The notes below the pieces were generated by a model. It ran no database searches. It worked only from the letters and a program-made list of their open reading frames with translations, and was not told the origin of the DNA. A stretch of DNA of 64,000 nt, taken from Panax quinquefolius. Its lineage: Eukaryota; Streptophyta; Magnoliopsida; Apiales; Araliaceae. Below, piece after piece: positions 45,217 through 58,400 of the stretch. The position numbers and the translations under genes are program-made. The stretch is from contig CM035173.1 in NCBI GenBank assembly GCA_020205615.1, positions 34,403,280 through 34,467,279 on the forward strand, in the 5' to 3' direction. Positions within the stretch are counted from its first letter, which is position 1, and every line of letters starts with the position of its first letter.

Positions 45217-48200
45217 TTACTGTTCTTTAGGTTTTTGAATCTTCACATAAGGGAAAAGTCCCATGAAGTGCTTAACCTTGGGATTCCATCCTCGTTGCTG
45301 AGCACGACAGAACATCAGGAATGTGTTTGCGTAATAAGAGTTGAAACCCATCAATACGTGCCACAATGCATGACCTTGTGGATTGACATACCAGCTAGAA
45401 ATGTCCTTGCACAATACGCGATCACAAAGCCAACACAAACTCCCCAGCAATAAGGTGGCCACATATAGTTTTGCAAGACGCTTAGCGGATCTATCTTCTG
45501 TGTAAATGTAGTACTTGTACATCCTAGGGATGCAGAGAAGACAAAGGACCACATAATGCACCTTAAAACCGATTCCGAAACGGATTTGTGAATGCACAAC
45601 TGCAAATACTATACCATATAGGAACATGAAGGTGGGCATTGTACTCCGATAATGCCAATCAGGAGAGTAGAGTATGTAGATGTATAGGAGCATTTCCCAG
45701 ACCATTGGTGTTTCATCACCTTGCTGCTGCCTAGAAAAATTTTAAAAATTAAACAATTACTCGTATTGACCACAATGATAACATTTTTTTGATAGAATAG
45801 ATGAAGCACAGTTTTGAACAAAGGCTCAACAATGCAAAAAAAATAAAAAAAAAAATTATTCACTCTCCAAAACATCATACATGACATGCAGTAACCATTT
45901 AATCACCACATTGATTTCCCATCTGATACGTTGCAAAGGCACCCAATGCCTCAATACTACTATCTTCTGTTAACTTTCAATGAATTATTTGTTCTGATTC
46001 TTTTAAAGATCAAAAAGTGACTTTAAACAAAATTGTGGTTTTCCTTATTACAAGTTCTGACAAAATATTGGTCTGGGTAATACACTATTTTAACCATTAA
46101 TCGCGAATCATATAACAAAGAACAAAATTATTTGGTAATGACCAGGTGAGAATACTACCACCTCACCACATCGCAAATGCTCAGAAACTTTGAACTATAA
46201 ATTAGTATTACCACACTCATCGTTGGCACTCACACAAGTATTCTTCTCACTCTCCAACACCCATCATACATGAACCTACAATGTGTAAGATCATAAAACT
46301 GCTTTCCCATTTATAGTTATATCAAGTCCTAAGCAATTACACTACTCCAGGCAATTTTTTTTTTAGACAAGTCAGTTCGGCAGGTGCTGTCCTATAATTT
46401 GGGTTCTATTAGGCTTCAAATGAAGAATACATAGATAACAGGAAAATTGTGCAACAACACATGTCTTCAGATAACTAAAAAAATCCACCCCCCCCCCCCC
46501 CCCAAAAAAAAAAAAAATATGAAGGAAAAAAAAATAAATCACACACACTAATGGGCAGGAATTTTATCAGAAAACACCTACTGTACAACAATTAGCTCAT
46601 TGTTAAGAGATTCATATACTCAACCTATTTAAATTTATTATACTAATATACTCACTAGCCAATTTATAATTTGAGGCATGCCACACGAATTGAATTACTG
46701 CAATTAAACAACCCAGATAGCTACAACCTTGCACTAAACAATAAACTGGTAGTAATAACTGCACGTATGCCTCTTCAATGAGCATGGTACATTCAAATAT
46801 CAATGTGTCAAGAAATTGTCCTACTCACATTTCAATACACATTGCATATGCATGCTATACATTTAAAGTTGGATATGTCCCTCTTTGGTGGAAGATCTTT
46901 TACTATTCAGGGGTTTTGGTCTTACAAATTATAGAAGGATTCTTCGGAAATGTGCTTGTTTTGCTATTTTGGGGGAAATTTGGATTGAGAGGAATGCTAA
47001 AAAAAATTGCGATCGGATTACAAATATTGAGTTGCTTTGGGATAAAATATCTATCTTACCTTCTCTTCGGGTTCATGCAATGGGAGCTTTTGAAGGAATT
47101 TATTTATCCGATCTTCAAAGAGATTGGCGGGCGGCGCTTCATTAATATCTAGTAACGCTAATTTTGTTTTCTTTAATTACATTTGGGAGGACTTCTTGTC
47201 CTCGTCATGCATTGTAATTTTCTCCTCTAATCAATAAAAATTCTTCTTTTATCTAAAAAATAAATAAATAATTTTTCATCAACAAAATAGTACTACTCAA
47301 GCATTATTTGAAACACTGGACAAACATCTTCCTGAGAATTGAAAAGAATAGTTGATAAATCAAAATTTCATGTGAGAACCAATAAATGTTATTTTCACAT
47401 TAGGTCTCTAAAATATGGATTCAAATTAAATTTGCAATTACATTAAAGAACAGTTTCCTTCATGGTAAAATAATACATGTCAAACAACTCCATTGTTCGG
47501 CTATAACCTACCATGTCAAGCCAGTTTAAGTCATCATACACCATATACTACCCTGTTGTTGAACAAAAACAGAACAAGGTTGAAAATGACTACAAGTAAA
47601 TAGAAAAGAGAGACAGAAATAATCACCTAAGATTCAACTAAACCTACATTCGAAAGTAACTGAAAGTCTGAAACCAATCAACTAGTGGAATACATCAATA
47701 GAAAAATGTCGGACCGTTATGCACATAACACGTAATTAAGAATCTATGATTCATAGATACAGTGTTCAAGTCTCAACGCCAAAATGGAATTTTGACATGG
47801 CAACCTTTGGTAAGAAAGACACAAGGACAATGTTGTATGTATGTTGTCCTGGCACAGCAGCATTTGTTTCTTATGCAGCCCATTGTGTTTAAGATGTTAT
47901 CCTACATTTATAATCTTTATTTAGAGAAAGAGTGAATTAGTAGAAATTTTGCTAACATGTACAGCTCTACTAATTTTTAAGAAAAGCAGGGGTGTCACAC
48001 TGGTTTATTAAAATCCAAAGGGACATCTATTGAATTAGAAATAGTTAAAAGAAAGCTATCACGTCAAGGAAAAATGCTCGTAAACCTACTGAGCACATTT
48101 TGGTAGCGTTGTAGAGTTCAAGCAAATAATTTGGACAAACGCCATTAGTAATGAGTGCATCATGCTTTATATAAAAGGAAACGTATAAAATAAGAAGAGG

Positions 48201-48610
48201 ATCAACACAATTTCCAGCAACATAATTGACAATCATTTTAACTAAGCTCTAGCATCACAATAGAGTTACAATTTCCTTTAGGACATAAAGCTGCAGTCCC
48301 TACACTTGGTTCACTACATGATACCATTAAAAGTTATATGAAAGATGAATACTTACAGTCGTTGCAGTGTGGCATGGAATAACATACTTCCAATGGCAAG
48401 AATTATGTTTGATATGTGAAGTATGCTAAATCTTTTCTCAAACCGTTGTCTCAAGGCATTTACGAGACCAATGAGCGCTAGAAGAATGCCTGGAACATTT
48501 GACATCGTGTTGAAAAACTCAGCAATATAAGAAGAGTAAATATAATTCTGCTCACACCACTCAGTAGTGGATGTGACAGGGCCCCAAAAGCTTGAAATTC
48601 CATCTGCCAT
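45217..48610 (-). CDS. ACER: Alkaline ceramidase (ACER family)
   Basis: Membrane enzyme that hydrolyses ceramides or phytoceramides to a sphingoid base and fatty acid, in the endoplasmic reticulum or Golgi. Two coding exons: 48610-48357 and 45730-45217, joined GT-AG within a Leu codon. Protein of 255 residues, the length of the Arabidopsis homologue. 'MADGISSFWGPVTSTTEWCE' opens it, and several hydrophobic membrane spans follow. The zinc-site residues known for the family are present: Ser75 and His79 (GSMLFHAT), Asp90 (GDETPMVW), His205 and His209 (HALWH). 'SPDWHYRSTMPTF' and 'CRAQQRGWNPKVK' are further family stretches. The intron (about 2.6 kb) holds a LINE fragment in the opposite orientation. 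A leader exon lies upstream. Confidence 0.97.
46490..46517. repeat. Poly-C / poly-A run
   Basis: About 15 C followed by about 13 A in the ceramidase intron. Exact length is unreliable in any assembly. Confidence 0.85.
46870..47268 (+). mobile_element. LINE 3' end (zf-RVT region and tail)
   Basis: The frame 46885-47145 reads 'LRKCACFAILGEIWIERNAK', 'ELLWDKISILPSLRVHAMGA' and 'LQRDWRAALH', typical of the C-terminus after plant LINE reverse transcriptases. It is followed by 'catttgggaggacttcttgtcctcgtcatgca', 'taattttctcctctaatcaataaaaattc' and an A-rich tail. It is 5'-truncated and lies in the ceramidase intron. Confidence 0.75.
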
Positions 48611-48705
48611 TCTTCAATAATATATGCTCTAACTGTATGGATCGGATAATTGAGCCAATTTATCTCTAAATGTAGCTTAGCTCACAAGAATTTCAGATTA
48701 CCTAC
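48611..48705 (-). other. Ceramidase 5' UTR, downstream part
   Basis: On the minus strand 'ttttttacag' ends at 48706, an acceptor site, followed by 95 nt before the ATG. Confidence 0.55.
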
Positions 48706-49889
48706 CTGTAAAAAAGGTGTGAGCATATACAGATACAACTATTCAGTAACCGGGGAATATTGAATATTATCTCAAAATTTAGCTGATTAAAAGATAATTA
48801 CAAATTATATGAACAGATGAATGCAGTAATTGTAATTAAACAACTGCCAACATGAATGAATGCAGTAAGTCTAATTAAACTATCAACATGAATGAATGCA
48901 GTAATTCAGCAACTAAGAAATAAAGAAGATAACCAGTTCTAATTATTAATTAATTAAAAAGTAAAATAGAAAATAGTTTGGGCCATCAGCAAACAGATCA
49001 TCTAATTCTAAACAAACATGAAGAATTGGGCAAGTCTTCATAAACCACTAACACTCTACCAGGTTAAAATAGGGACTCTTAATACCAACAGAAATTGATG
49101 TATTCAATAGGTGATTTGTCTTCATTTGGATGACTGTCTCATTGCTAGGAACCTCTTGAATTAAATGTTTGTTTCACTCTTTTAGAGTCTTCAATATTTC
49201 CACCAACATTGAAAATTTAGATTATGACATGATGAGATTCCAGAAAGGGTAAGCACACAACGAGGGGAATGTGGTTTTCTCTTCTTATTTTTTTGGCAAT
49301 ATTTTGGGGGTTTTGCACTAAAAGGAAAAAAAGGGCCTACAAAATCTATATTTCATACCTTCCCTTAGCGCTTTCAAGGAATTGTATTACATTTCTAGCA
49401 TTGGTTTGGCAAGTAAAGGTGTCAACATTCATAGGGACTAGAGGGCTTTCGTTGATGATTGAGATTAGATGAATTTCCTTTTCTGGTTATATGTTCAACT
49501 TTTCTTTGAATGTGTGTGTTCCAACTTTGGAGACAACTTGCCATCCATCTTTGAACTCCTCTTCTCCGCTCTGATAAATTCTTTTTGTATCTAATAAAAT
49601 CTTGACACAAAGTCTACATGTAAGGCGGATGAGTAAGGAAAAAGGGAATAGGTATTTGTATCATTTAACAGCATCCAACAAATTAGTGTCTTGTATAAAA
49701 AGTTTGGTTGGTTAAAGCCAAATATTTTTCTTTTCAAACTTTGGAGATAACATGTCCTCCATCTTTAAACTCCTCTTCTATACTCTAATAAATTCTTTTA
49801 TGTTTCTAAAAACAACTAGCCACAAAGTCTACATGTAAGTTGGATGAGTAAGGAAACCATGAAGGAGGCTTGAAATCAATTTACAACCC

Positions 49890-50130
49890 CAAACTTCTAA
49901 AAAGCGTTAGACGGACCTAGGCGGCATAGGGAGTTCGAGCGTCAAGGCCTTGTAGTCGGGGCCTAGGTTATTTCCTAGGCAGTGTGGTTTTATTATTACT
50001 TCTATATTGTAATAAAATTAAATCTAGTAATTTGTATTTCTAGTACAATTAACGTTATATTGATGAAAATTCTAAAAGTATATGAAACGCATTTCAACCG
50101 CCTCAAAGTCATACTGCCCTAGGTACCTCC
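49890..50130. repeat. 'cctaggcgg' repeat remnant
   Basis: 'gttagacggacctaggcggcatagg' and 'gggcctaggttatttcctaggcag' on the left and 'cgcatttcaaccgcctcaaag' on the right look like the ends of a short plant DNA transposon. It lies in the ceramidase leader intron. Assignment uncertain. Confidence 0.3.
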
Positions 50131-50844
50131 TGCGACCCCAAAATTTTTTATAAGATGCTTTCATAAGATTTTCAAGTTTAAAACAAAATCGGTTTGAAAA
50201 TTCCCAAACTTAATCTTCTCCCAAATGTGCTTATGGATGACAAACTTAGCTGTGAAAACCACATTTTCCCTATGTCTTATTCAATCTCTAATTCCTAATT
50301 CTTAAGCAGGTTATATTAGAATCATAATTTCAACACTCCTTTGCCAAATAAATTCATGGAAATGAGCATACCAACTGTATTTGCTTCCACTATCAGCATT
50401 CCCCCATTCATTATTCTACAACTCAGTGCTCCCATTTTTCTTATTAGAGCATATTTGAACGTGCCAAAATATTTACGAACTTAACCTAATGGTGCCAAGT
50501 AACAACTCAACCTAATGAGCTATAAAAGCCTATTCCAACCCACAATTGGGCCCTCATGTAATTTAAACATCATAAATAACTGTCATGACAGCAAAATAAC
50601 TCCCCAACCACCAACATTAATACTGTAATTCCTAAAACATTGAGCAAACACTAAAATTTTGATTTCCATTAACATTGTAAACATCAGCAATAATAAATAT
50701 TTAAGCATATTAACAATGCATTCAAGGCCTTGAATCAAATGGAATAAATTCACACAATTCTCAAATCTAAAACTAAAAATTAAGCAAAATATAGAGCAGT
50801 AAACTAATAAAGCTAAAAGGCAAGTAAGAGATTAAATGACTAAC

Positions 50845-50995
50845 CTCCTGAATCAGATCTATGTTTCCGTCGTCTATTGTAACCCTCTCTCTCTAGAAAA
50901 GCCCTCTTTCTCTCTCTAGAAATACAACGGCAGGAGATCTCTGTTTAAAGTTTCCTCCTCTCCTTTTCAAGGCGGAAAATGAGAAACGAAGAGAA
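50845..50995 (-). other. Probable ceramidase leader exon and transcription start region
   Basis: On the minus strand a GA/CT-rich leader ('tctagagagagaaagagggc') ends in CAGGAG followed by 'gttagt', a donor that pairs with the acceptor at 48706. This gives a leader intron of about 2.1 kb. The transcription start is placed only roughly. Confidence 0.45.
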
Positions 50996-51249
50996 TGGTT
51001 TGAGTTTCGAAAAGAGAAGGGCGATGCTGGAGCCGATTACAGGCGCGTGAAAATAATATACTTTTCTCTTACACGTGTAAAGGCTGTGCTACGTGTGAAG
51101 CTTATTTACCGTCGGATTGGGTCATCAGCGGTTGAGAATTATTATGTTGGGAGGATTTCATTAGTTTCAGAATCTCACCCTGCATCGCTGGAAGATCGCG
51201 TACAATCAGGATTGAGTGATGATGAAATTAAACAATTAAGAAAAATCAA

Positions 51250-52376
51250 TAAATTTTAGACTTAAATATGATTTACTACCCTAAACTATAGGTCATATTT
51301 CACTTCGGTGATCCATCTTTTAATTTTGTCAATTAGATGATTGAACTATTAATTTTTTTCGATTTCATTCAATTGGATTACATCGTAGAAATTCTTGTAT
51401 GATCCTAATAAATTTAAATAAGTGCTTATGTGTAAAAAGAATATATATTTTTAATGAAATCAAATGACAAAAAAAATAAAATAACAAATAAAACAACTAA
51501 AAATTATACAAATAATATAAATTAGTTGTATAATTATTTATTTATAGTTATATAAATAATATAAATTATTTATATAATTATTATATAAATAATATAATAA
51601 TTATTTTATTAAAAAAAGCGCATTTTATTATTTTTTATTAAAAAAAGTTGTGTTTAATATTAATGATAATAAAAATAAAAATAAAACTCAATTTTTTGTA
51701 ATAAAAAAAGCATAATTTTTTTAATAAAAAATAATTATTTTTAAAAAAAAAAATCTGCGTTTGGTTTTTTTTAATAAAAAAAAATTATTCTTATTAAAAA
51801 AATAAGAGAGCGTTGTTTTTTTTTAATAAAACTAATTACTTTTTATTTTTATTAAAAAAACTGTATTTTTTATTTTTATTAAAAAAATTGTGCTTTTTTT
51901 TATTATTACAAAAAATTGCGTTTTTTTAATTTTATTATCATTAATATTTTTATTTTTATTATCATTAATATTAAACATAGTTTTTTTAATAAAAAAAAAT
52001 AATAAAACACAATTTTTTAATAAAATAATTATTATATTATTTATATAATAATTATATAAATAATTTATATTATTTATATAATTATAAATAAATAATTATA
52101 TAACTAATTTATATTATTTGTGTAATTTTAGTTGTTTTATTTGTTATTTTACCTTTTTGTCCTTTGATCTCATTAAAATATATTTTCTTTTTTACACATA
52201 AAGACTCATTTAAATTTATTGGGATGTCGTAAGTAATTTAATTGGCACAACCAATTGAATGAAATCGAAAAAAATTAATAGTTCAATCATCTAATTGACA
52301 AAATTGAAAGGTGGATCACCGAAGTAGAATATGGCCTATAGTTTAGGGTAGTAAATCATATTTAAGCCTAAATTTT
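51250..52376. mobile_element. Long foldback (hairpin) element, 1.1 kb
   Basis: Two arms of about 530 bp are inverted copies with roughly 90% identity by eye. Outer ends read 'cttaaatatgatttactaccctaaactatagg' on both sides; then come 'cacttcggtgatcca' and 'tagatgattgaactattaatttttttcg'. The centre (about 51790-51830) is A/T runs. There is no coding capacity. It lies about 250 bp upstream of the probable ceramidase leader exon. Confidence 0.85.
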
Positions 52377-53334
52377 ATATCTTTTGAACTTGTATTTTGA
52401 TTACTGTTTTCAAACTCGGACCGGAACGACCGGCTCAACATCTGGTCCGGTTTGATGTGCTTCAATTGATTTGGTCAAGAATTTACCATCTGTCAATCGA
52501 TTAAGTTGACTCATTGAATCAGTTTTTAATACATATTTTTAATATTAAAATTAATTATTTTTAATAATATTGTAACTCAACTTTATTACGATTTAGTTCA
52601 TAAAGAACAATATTTTTTAAAAAAATTATTAATTATTAATAATATATATTTTTATATATTAATACGTCACTCGGTCAATAACGATTCGATCACTGATTGA
52701 ATTAGTAATCTATCCACCTCCTGATATTTTTTTCGATTCAATAACCGGTCTGAGTCTTAAAAACCTTAATTTTGATAGTATTTTAAAGAGCCCGTGACTT
52801 TTGGTACATAAAAAAAAATGCCACCTTAATTAAAATGAAAAAAGTTATAATGTATCTAATTTTTTTGGGACAATTATTCCTAATGTTTTTATAAAAAAAA
52901 TTAATTTATCAATTAATAGTATATCTTTTGCACAATCACATCATTTTAATGTTTTAAATGTAAATTTATACAAGACATTTTCATAGTAAATTTTAATATT
53001 TTTAAAATCACTAATGTGAGTGTTGGTTTATTTACTATACGTGTGAAGAGAGATTTCATGAAATTATTTTGTTTGTAAGAATATTAACTTCCTTTATACA
53101 ATCTTATAATCGAATTAAAAGTTTTATTCTCATTGTACTTTATTTGATCTTTTTATCTATCAAATGGCTCACTATATTTTAATTTTTTACAATTAATTTG
53201 TACTTTCTAATCGAATTAAATGATTATTAATGATTTTTTTAACCCGAGCTTGTAATATATATACTTTAAAAATTAATAATGATCTTATATTTATTTTTTT
53301 TTGGTATAATAATAATTAAATAAATATAAGTATT
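52377..53334. other. Intergenic, AT-rich
   Basis: No gene or clear repeat seen, apart from a slightly GC-richer patch near 52412-52510 ('ctcggaccggaacgaccggctc'). Confidence 0.45.
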
Positions 53335-53560
53335 TTTTAGTCACGTGTCGCAATTATGTCATCAATTTTCGAACGTGACGCTATCAATTAAATGTAATAA
53401 AAAAAATTAAAAGTTTAATCTCCTAATTGAAAAAATTGAGTAAAGTGAAAAAAATAAAATAATTCCCTAATTAAAAAAATTGACAAGACAATTTTCAAAG
53501 TATAAAAAAATTAAAAATTCAAGATATTAATACATATTTAGGCCTAAAATATATATCATG
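53335..53560. repeat. Diverged arm related to the 51-kb foldback family
   Basis: 'gtcacgtgtcgcaattatgtcat...acgtgacgc..aaatgtaataaaaaaaattaaaagtttaatc.cctaattga' followed by 'atatttaggcctaaa' resembles the arm at 40062-40203 and the end at 52245-52376. Confidence 0.4.
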
Positions 53561-53872
53561 CCGTGAGCATCCAACCATCCAAATTAACATGATTGAACTC
53601 TCATTAATATAATAATGATATTATAATAAAATAAGATATATATTTTGTTATTTTATATTAAAACTAATAATTTTTATAGTATATATTTTGAAAATAAAAA
53701 TTTTTATTATTTTTTTTTATGAAAAAAAGCGAGTATCATTTTTGTTAAGCATGACATTTTTTTGTTCGATCCAGATCTTAATGGGATCTAAAATTTGATT
53801 CCTATAGTATTATAGGATTAGGGTAGAGTATGGGATTCCCTGCCCCCACACGGATCCGGATCCTATATAAGT

Positions 53873-54605
53873 ATTTATTTGTGAGAATTTTGTAAGATTT
53901 TTACTGTAGGGTTGACAACACAGAAAAAAAAAAATTCAATGGCTCACAATTCTTTTCTTTGTCTGTGTATCAAAACGACGTCATTTTAACATGAATTTTT
54001 TTTACAAGTTGACTTCGTTTGTTTGCTAATTCTTGTTAGTTATAAGCGGCATAACTTTTTTCATGATTGTAATGAGTTGGGTGTTAATCTAGTTGGGACG
54101 TTTTATTAATCATTTTTTTTTATACTTTGGAATCAACAGGGTTATTAATTTTTGTATCTTTGTCAAAGGCTAATAATATTATTCTTTGCTCTTCAAAAAA
54201 AATAAAAATCCAACAGACAATTTTTATCCTATTAAAAAAATTAAGTTTCCATTGTGATTCTTTAAGCCAATTGAAAAAAAATTGGAATAAACAATATGGG
54301 AAAAATTTGAATAAAGGAAAAAAAAAACAATTGAAATTTAGCTAATCCTAAACCTTGGCGTGCTCTGGGAAGAACAGGAAACGAAGCAAAGAAGGAAATA
54401 AGAAGAAAATAGAAAAACTAAGCAAACGAACGAAGTAAACGGCGTTTGATGACTTTCAATTTTGTGTCAACTTGTAAAAAAAATTCATATTAAAACGACG
54501 TCGTTTTGATATAAAACAAATAAAAAAGTTGTGAGCCATTAAATCTTCTTTTTACTGTGTTGTAAACTCTACAGCAAAACTCTCACAAGATCCTCACAGA
54601 GAAAT
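53873..54605. mobile_element. Foldback element with ACGACGTC palindromes
   Basis: Arms of about 150 bp: 'gtgagaattttgtaagatttttactgtaggg', 'gacaacacag', 'aatggctcacaa' and 'atcaaaacgacgtcattttaa' on the left are matched in reverse complement at 54455-54605. The right arm has the perfect palindrome AAAACGACGTCGTTTT; the left has AAAACGACGTCATTTT. The open frame at 54127-54345 in the loop has no support as a gene. Confidence 0.78.
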
Positions 54606-54638
54606 CCTCATAGAGAATCTGAATCCTTCCTCACACTG

Positions 54639-54675
<37 letters not shown>

Positions 54676-55415
54676 GGTATTATTTATGTGGTCTAATTAA
54701 AAATTTATTTGTAATATAATGTGTTGTTAGTATTAAAAGTATTATATTTTATGTGATTTTGAATTAAAAATAATTATACACAAATTAGTACTTTATTTTG
54801 ACTTTCTAAAATTAATTTTAGATAATTTTAAATTTAAAATTAATATATTTTTTTAAGTTTTCAAAATAATAAATATTATAAGTAGTAGTACTTTTTAGAT
54901 AGTTTATAATATTCATAATTATATTAATACAAATTAATTAAATTCATATTAATTTCAAGTTAAAAAATATTTGAAATTAATTTTTAAAAAATTAATATTA
55001 ATTTAATAATTTGGAATAGAGGAATTATAATTATTTTTTAGAAGAATTTAATTTGAAAAAAAAATAATTTCGAGTAAATGGGAGCGGGGCATGCGCGAGA
55101 CTAGGATGGGTACTTGTTTTTGGGATCGGGTCCAATTCAGGGTGAAACCGTAATATAGTCATCGACGAAACGGATATGGAAATAAGTACTCAAACTAAAC
55201 CCGCCCCGTTGGCAGGTCCATATTTAATTTACCCAGTCAGCCTACACAGCTACACTTGTAATACTGCATTTTCATTGGTCAATAAATTCGTATAGAAACC
55301 AATACGAGCGCACTAAATCATTTCCCTTCGTCTGCCCTAATACACTGTCAGCTTCCTTCTACTGTTACTCCACATTCTCTCTCTCTGAGTGAAATCAAGA
55401 TACCAATTTTGTAAA
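54606..55415. other. Upstream region of the MetRS gene
   Basis: AT-rich with (AT)n at about 54644-54671. GC content rises after 55080, and a CT-rich leader ('ttctctctctctgag') precedes the ATG at 55416. 'attgg' at 55274-55278 is a CCAAT box on the reverse strand, about 140 bp before the ATG. Confidence 0.5.
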
Positions 55416-58400
55416 ATGGGAGACCTCTCCAACGGCTCAGGCGAAGATCGGAAAACATTAAAGCTTCCAATTCCCGGCAAACGAAACATCCTTATCACCA
55501 GCGCTTTGCCTTATGTTAACAACGTTCCTCACCTCGGCAACATCATCGGATGTAATGTTCTCTGCTCTCAATATGTATATGTATATATATATATATATAT
55601 ATAAAGTTAATTGAAATGTACTCTTAAATACATGTTATAGGTGTATTGAGTGCGGATGTGTTTGCTCGGTACTGCCGGCTTCGTGACTACAATGCGATAT
55701 ACATATGCGGAACGGATGAGTACGGGACGGCAACCGAGACAAAGGCGCTGGAAGAGAATTCTACACCTCAGGAGATTTGTGACAAGTAATTGAATTTCTT
55801 TGTGTAGTAGAGTTTATGGTTTGTGTGTTCTTTTATATGTTTTTTAGTCTGATTTATTTAAACTAGAATTGTGAATTGGATTGATTGGTTTTATAGGAAT
55901 TGTATTAGACTCACAAAAGATGGAATTGTATTAGACTAAAAAACAAGCATTCTTATGAGTTGTGAGGATAGGCAATTAATCAAGGGTATTTCCTTAAAGG
56001 AAAAAAAAGGAGTTCCATAAATAAAAAGGTGAGAATTTTCAGTGTAACAGAGTTGTGGCAAGTATGTTGTTGTAGGAAAGTTTATATTTATATGAAATTT
56101 TGTTTTTTTATTGGATTTGTTGCTTCTATGCTGAAAAAGGTTTTAATTGGTGTATTATATTGAGGAGTGATTAGAAATGTACTATATAGGAAACAACTGC
56201 CATTACTATTAATATAAGCTACATATATCTAAACGTTCTTCAGTTTATATAAATTAAATCAATTTTGTGTGCCCACGTGTGCACCTGTGCATTTAAGACC
56301 GAGTGTAAGTGTATAGTGTACGCTGTACATAGCTACATTTTGAAGTTTTATATATTTGGCTTCTCAAAATTGCTATTTTCTAAGAACATGGTACTTGCAA
56401 TGATGTGGTGCTTATTATTAATATAGATGTAGATTGTAGAGAGAACACGCTATAAAAAGAAGAGAGAAAAAGAGAATGAAGTGGGCTATATAGTTGTTTT
56501 GACAAGCACATTAACAGATTGAGATTTTCACTTTTTGAACAAGCTAATAAAGGGTTGTTGATTTGGTTTTGGCATGGTTATGCAATCTTTTAAGTTTAGA
56601 TTTAGAAAAAAATGGAAAATGGAAAATGGAAAATTGAAGATGACTACGAATTGTGCTTTTTGTAATTTTTTTTCTATATTTGATTTCAATAAACAGATGA
56701 ATCACATATCTTATAGTTGTTTCCTTGGCTTGTTCTGTTGCTGTCATAGATATCATGCGATTCATAAGGAGGTGTATAAATGGTTTAACATAAGTTTTGA
56801 TGAATTTGGACGCACTTCAACCCCACAGCAGACTGAGGTTTGCCAAGCCATTTTCAAGAAACTGCTGGAGAACAATTGGCTTTCTGAAAACACTATGCAG
56901 CAAGTATGAAGTTATGTTATACTTGGTCATTAACTTAATGGCTAATGGCATATAAAAGTTGTTCTGTGCTCCTATAGACATTATCTTTTGTGTTACGTAT
57001 TTTTTAGCGGGTTAGGATCATAGCTTGGATGTTGTATTACATTTGACTTTGCCATATATGTCACATTAATACCTATCAATTGTATCTCTCTGTTACAATG
57101 CAGCTTTATTGCGATACATGCAAAAGGTTTTTGGCTGACCGGCTCGTGGAAGGTACATGCCCCACACTAGGCTGTAATTATGATTCTGCAAGAGGAGATC
57201 AATGTGAGAAGTGTGGGAAGCTTTTAAACCCAACAGAACTACAAAGTCCTAAATGCAAGGTTCATGCACGCTTTTAGTGTTTCACTTTTTTACTATTAGT
57301 TTAGAGGCTTTTAAGTGCAATCTCATCATGTGTGTGAATTTCTACATTTTCGTAAAAACAACCCTGATTGATTGGTAATCACTTCCAAGGTTCTTAATTA
57401 CTTCAGTCACATTTTTTTCCTTGTAAAACAAAATAGTTATAAATAAGAGGTTTACCGAGAGATCAGCCATTTTTAATTTGCTTCTCCACACGTCAAAACT
57501 GAAATTCATTGGTGGTATAAATTTTTCTAATTTTCCGACTTCATATGTATTTCAAATCATTTAACCATACTTTGTATACAGGTTTGTCAGAACACACCAC
57601 GCATTCGTGATACAAACCACTTGTTTCTTGAGCTCCCTCTGCTGAAGGATAAACTAGAGGAGTACATTAACAACATGTCAGTGGCTGGATCATGGAGTCA
57701 GAATGCTATTCAAGCAACAAATGCATGGCTTAAGGAAGGGCTGAGGCAACGATGTATTACTAGGGATTTGAAGTGGGGGGTTCCTGTTCCACATGAGAAA
57801 TTCAAGGACAAGGTTGGTTAATAATGCGTAGTTTATTTGTGGTATTACTACCCATAGTGTCGTTTTGTGTTTGGTTGGTTTTGCTAGAAGTTGTCAATCA
57901 TAGCAAAGCAGACAGAAGAATCCTTCCTATTTTTCTATTTATCAAATTATTATGTTCTTTTCAACTTTATGGTTGCCAGGTTTTCTATGTTTGGTTTGAT
58001 GCACCAATTGGATATGTATCAATCACTTCATGTTACACACAAGAATGGGAGAAGTGGTGGAAGAATCCTGAAAATGTAGAGCTGTATCAGTTTATGGGCA
58101 AGGATAATGTGCCTTTCCACACTGTAAGTATAATTCTCTTGAATATTTCCTTTTTAATTAATATGTACCTTTTTATACAAGTAAAACAATGCTAAATATG
58201 TCTGGCCTGTTCCCCCCCTGCTCTTTTTGCAGTGAAGCATTTATTATGATTATTGATTTAATCACTTTATTGTCGCAACATGGCTGTGATTAATTTATTG
58301 CAACTTCTTGACTCCTCATTTCTTTTTGACAAGCTAAGAGCACTATTGATTGCTAATAGTTCATCTATTTATGTGAGAAACTGTTAGAGAATAACAGTAC

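Noticed and set aside
54127..54345. 72-codon frame in the foldback loop as a transposase fragment
   Set aside because: Low-complexity Lys/Asn-rich sequence without transposase motifs.
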